11,016 nt of DNA from Cuniculiplasma sp052315415. Its GTDB lineage: Archaea > Thermoplasmatota > Thermoplasmata > Thermoplasmatales > Thermoplasmataceae. A model generated the notes under the pieces. The model had not been told where the DNA came from and ran no database searches. It saw only the letters and a program-made list of their open reading frames with translations. Position numbers and translations under genes: made by a program. Positions 10,950-11,016 of the stretch are shown in pieces. The stretch is from the NCBI GenBank assembly GCA_052315415.1, contig JBLSDH010000024.1:1-11016 (forward strand). Reading direction: 5' to 3'. Within the stretch, counting starts at the first letter, position 1; each line of letters opens with the position of its first letter.

Positions 10950-11016
10950 ATGTTAGTACCACCCTCCAGGGAAAATAGAATGTATAATGTATTTGTTGAG
11001 GCAAGGAAATTTAAAA
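10950..11016 (+). CDS. Start of a gene leaving the window, unknown
   Basis: Twenty-two codons are visible, beginning MLVPPSRENRMYNVFVEARK. The strong ribosome binding site, and its place just outside the right att core, suggest the first gene beyond the element, either chromosomal or in another mobile insertion. The visible part is too short to name a family. Confidence 0.55.
   Translation, partial: MLVPPSRENRMYNVFVEARKFK

Noticed and set aside
10882..10974. Inverted pair CTGGAGGG / CCCTCCAG as IS ends
   Set aside because: Only 8 bp, one copy is inside the coding start at 10950, and no target duplication is seen.

Overview
The window looks like archaeal DNA of low GC content, most probably from the Thermoplasmata (Ferroplasma/Cuniculiplasma-like). 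This is inferred from TATA boxes about 25 bp upstream of leaderless ATGs, strong GGAGGTGA-type ribosome binding sites on downstream operon genes, heavy AGG/AGA and ATA codon use, and an archaeal tyrosine integrase with an acidic/basic C-terminal extension. No rRNA, tRNA or CRISPR array is visible, so the taxonomic call is an inference.

Layout. 1-1821 is a decayed accessory flank. It holds the 3' end of an ISL3-type transposase gene, a non-coding stretch with GGAACAT repeats, a DUF3800 gene (716-1468) bracketed by a 24-bp imperfect direct repeat, and a possible gene remnant. 1822-2638 holds a structured repeat (copy A) followed by a two-gene cassette for a small zinc-finger protein and a two-TM membrane protein. 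2639-10891 is an apparently complete integrated element of about 8.24 kb, bounded by a 15-bp direct repeat. Its order is integrase; a convergent wHTH regulator; a co-oriented operon of AbrB-type protein, 49-aa protein, Sm-like protein, MT-A70 methyltransferase, 25-aa peptide and P-loop helicase; an iteron-like AT-rich array; a helicase C-terminal remnant; a 5'-truncated reverse gene; repeat copy B; an RHH/coiled-coil protein; then second copies of the zinc-finger and two-TM genes. After the right direct repeat comes the start of a gene that leaves the window at 10950.

The main observation is that the zinc-finger/two-TM cassette occurs twice. Each time it sits just upstream of the same 15-bp putative att core, and each time a copy of the structured repeat lies further upstream. 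The simplest reading is tandem integration of two related elements at one site: a complete one (2639-10891), and to its left only the right end of an older one.

How the genes may work together. The integrase moves the element. The wHTH protein and the AbrB protein are divergently transcribed across a short shared promoter/operator region and probably set expression. The P-loop ATPase with a C-terminal winged helix is the likely replicative helicase, with the repeat array at its stop codon as a candidate origin. The Sm-like protein and the MT-A70 methyltransferase are translationally coupled, an unusual pair for a mobile element. The zinc-finger/two-TM cassette, joined in the complete element to an RHH/coiled-coil protein, is an uncharacterised conserved module of unknown role.
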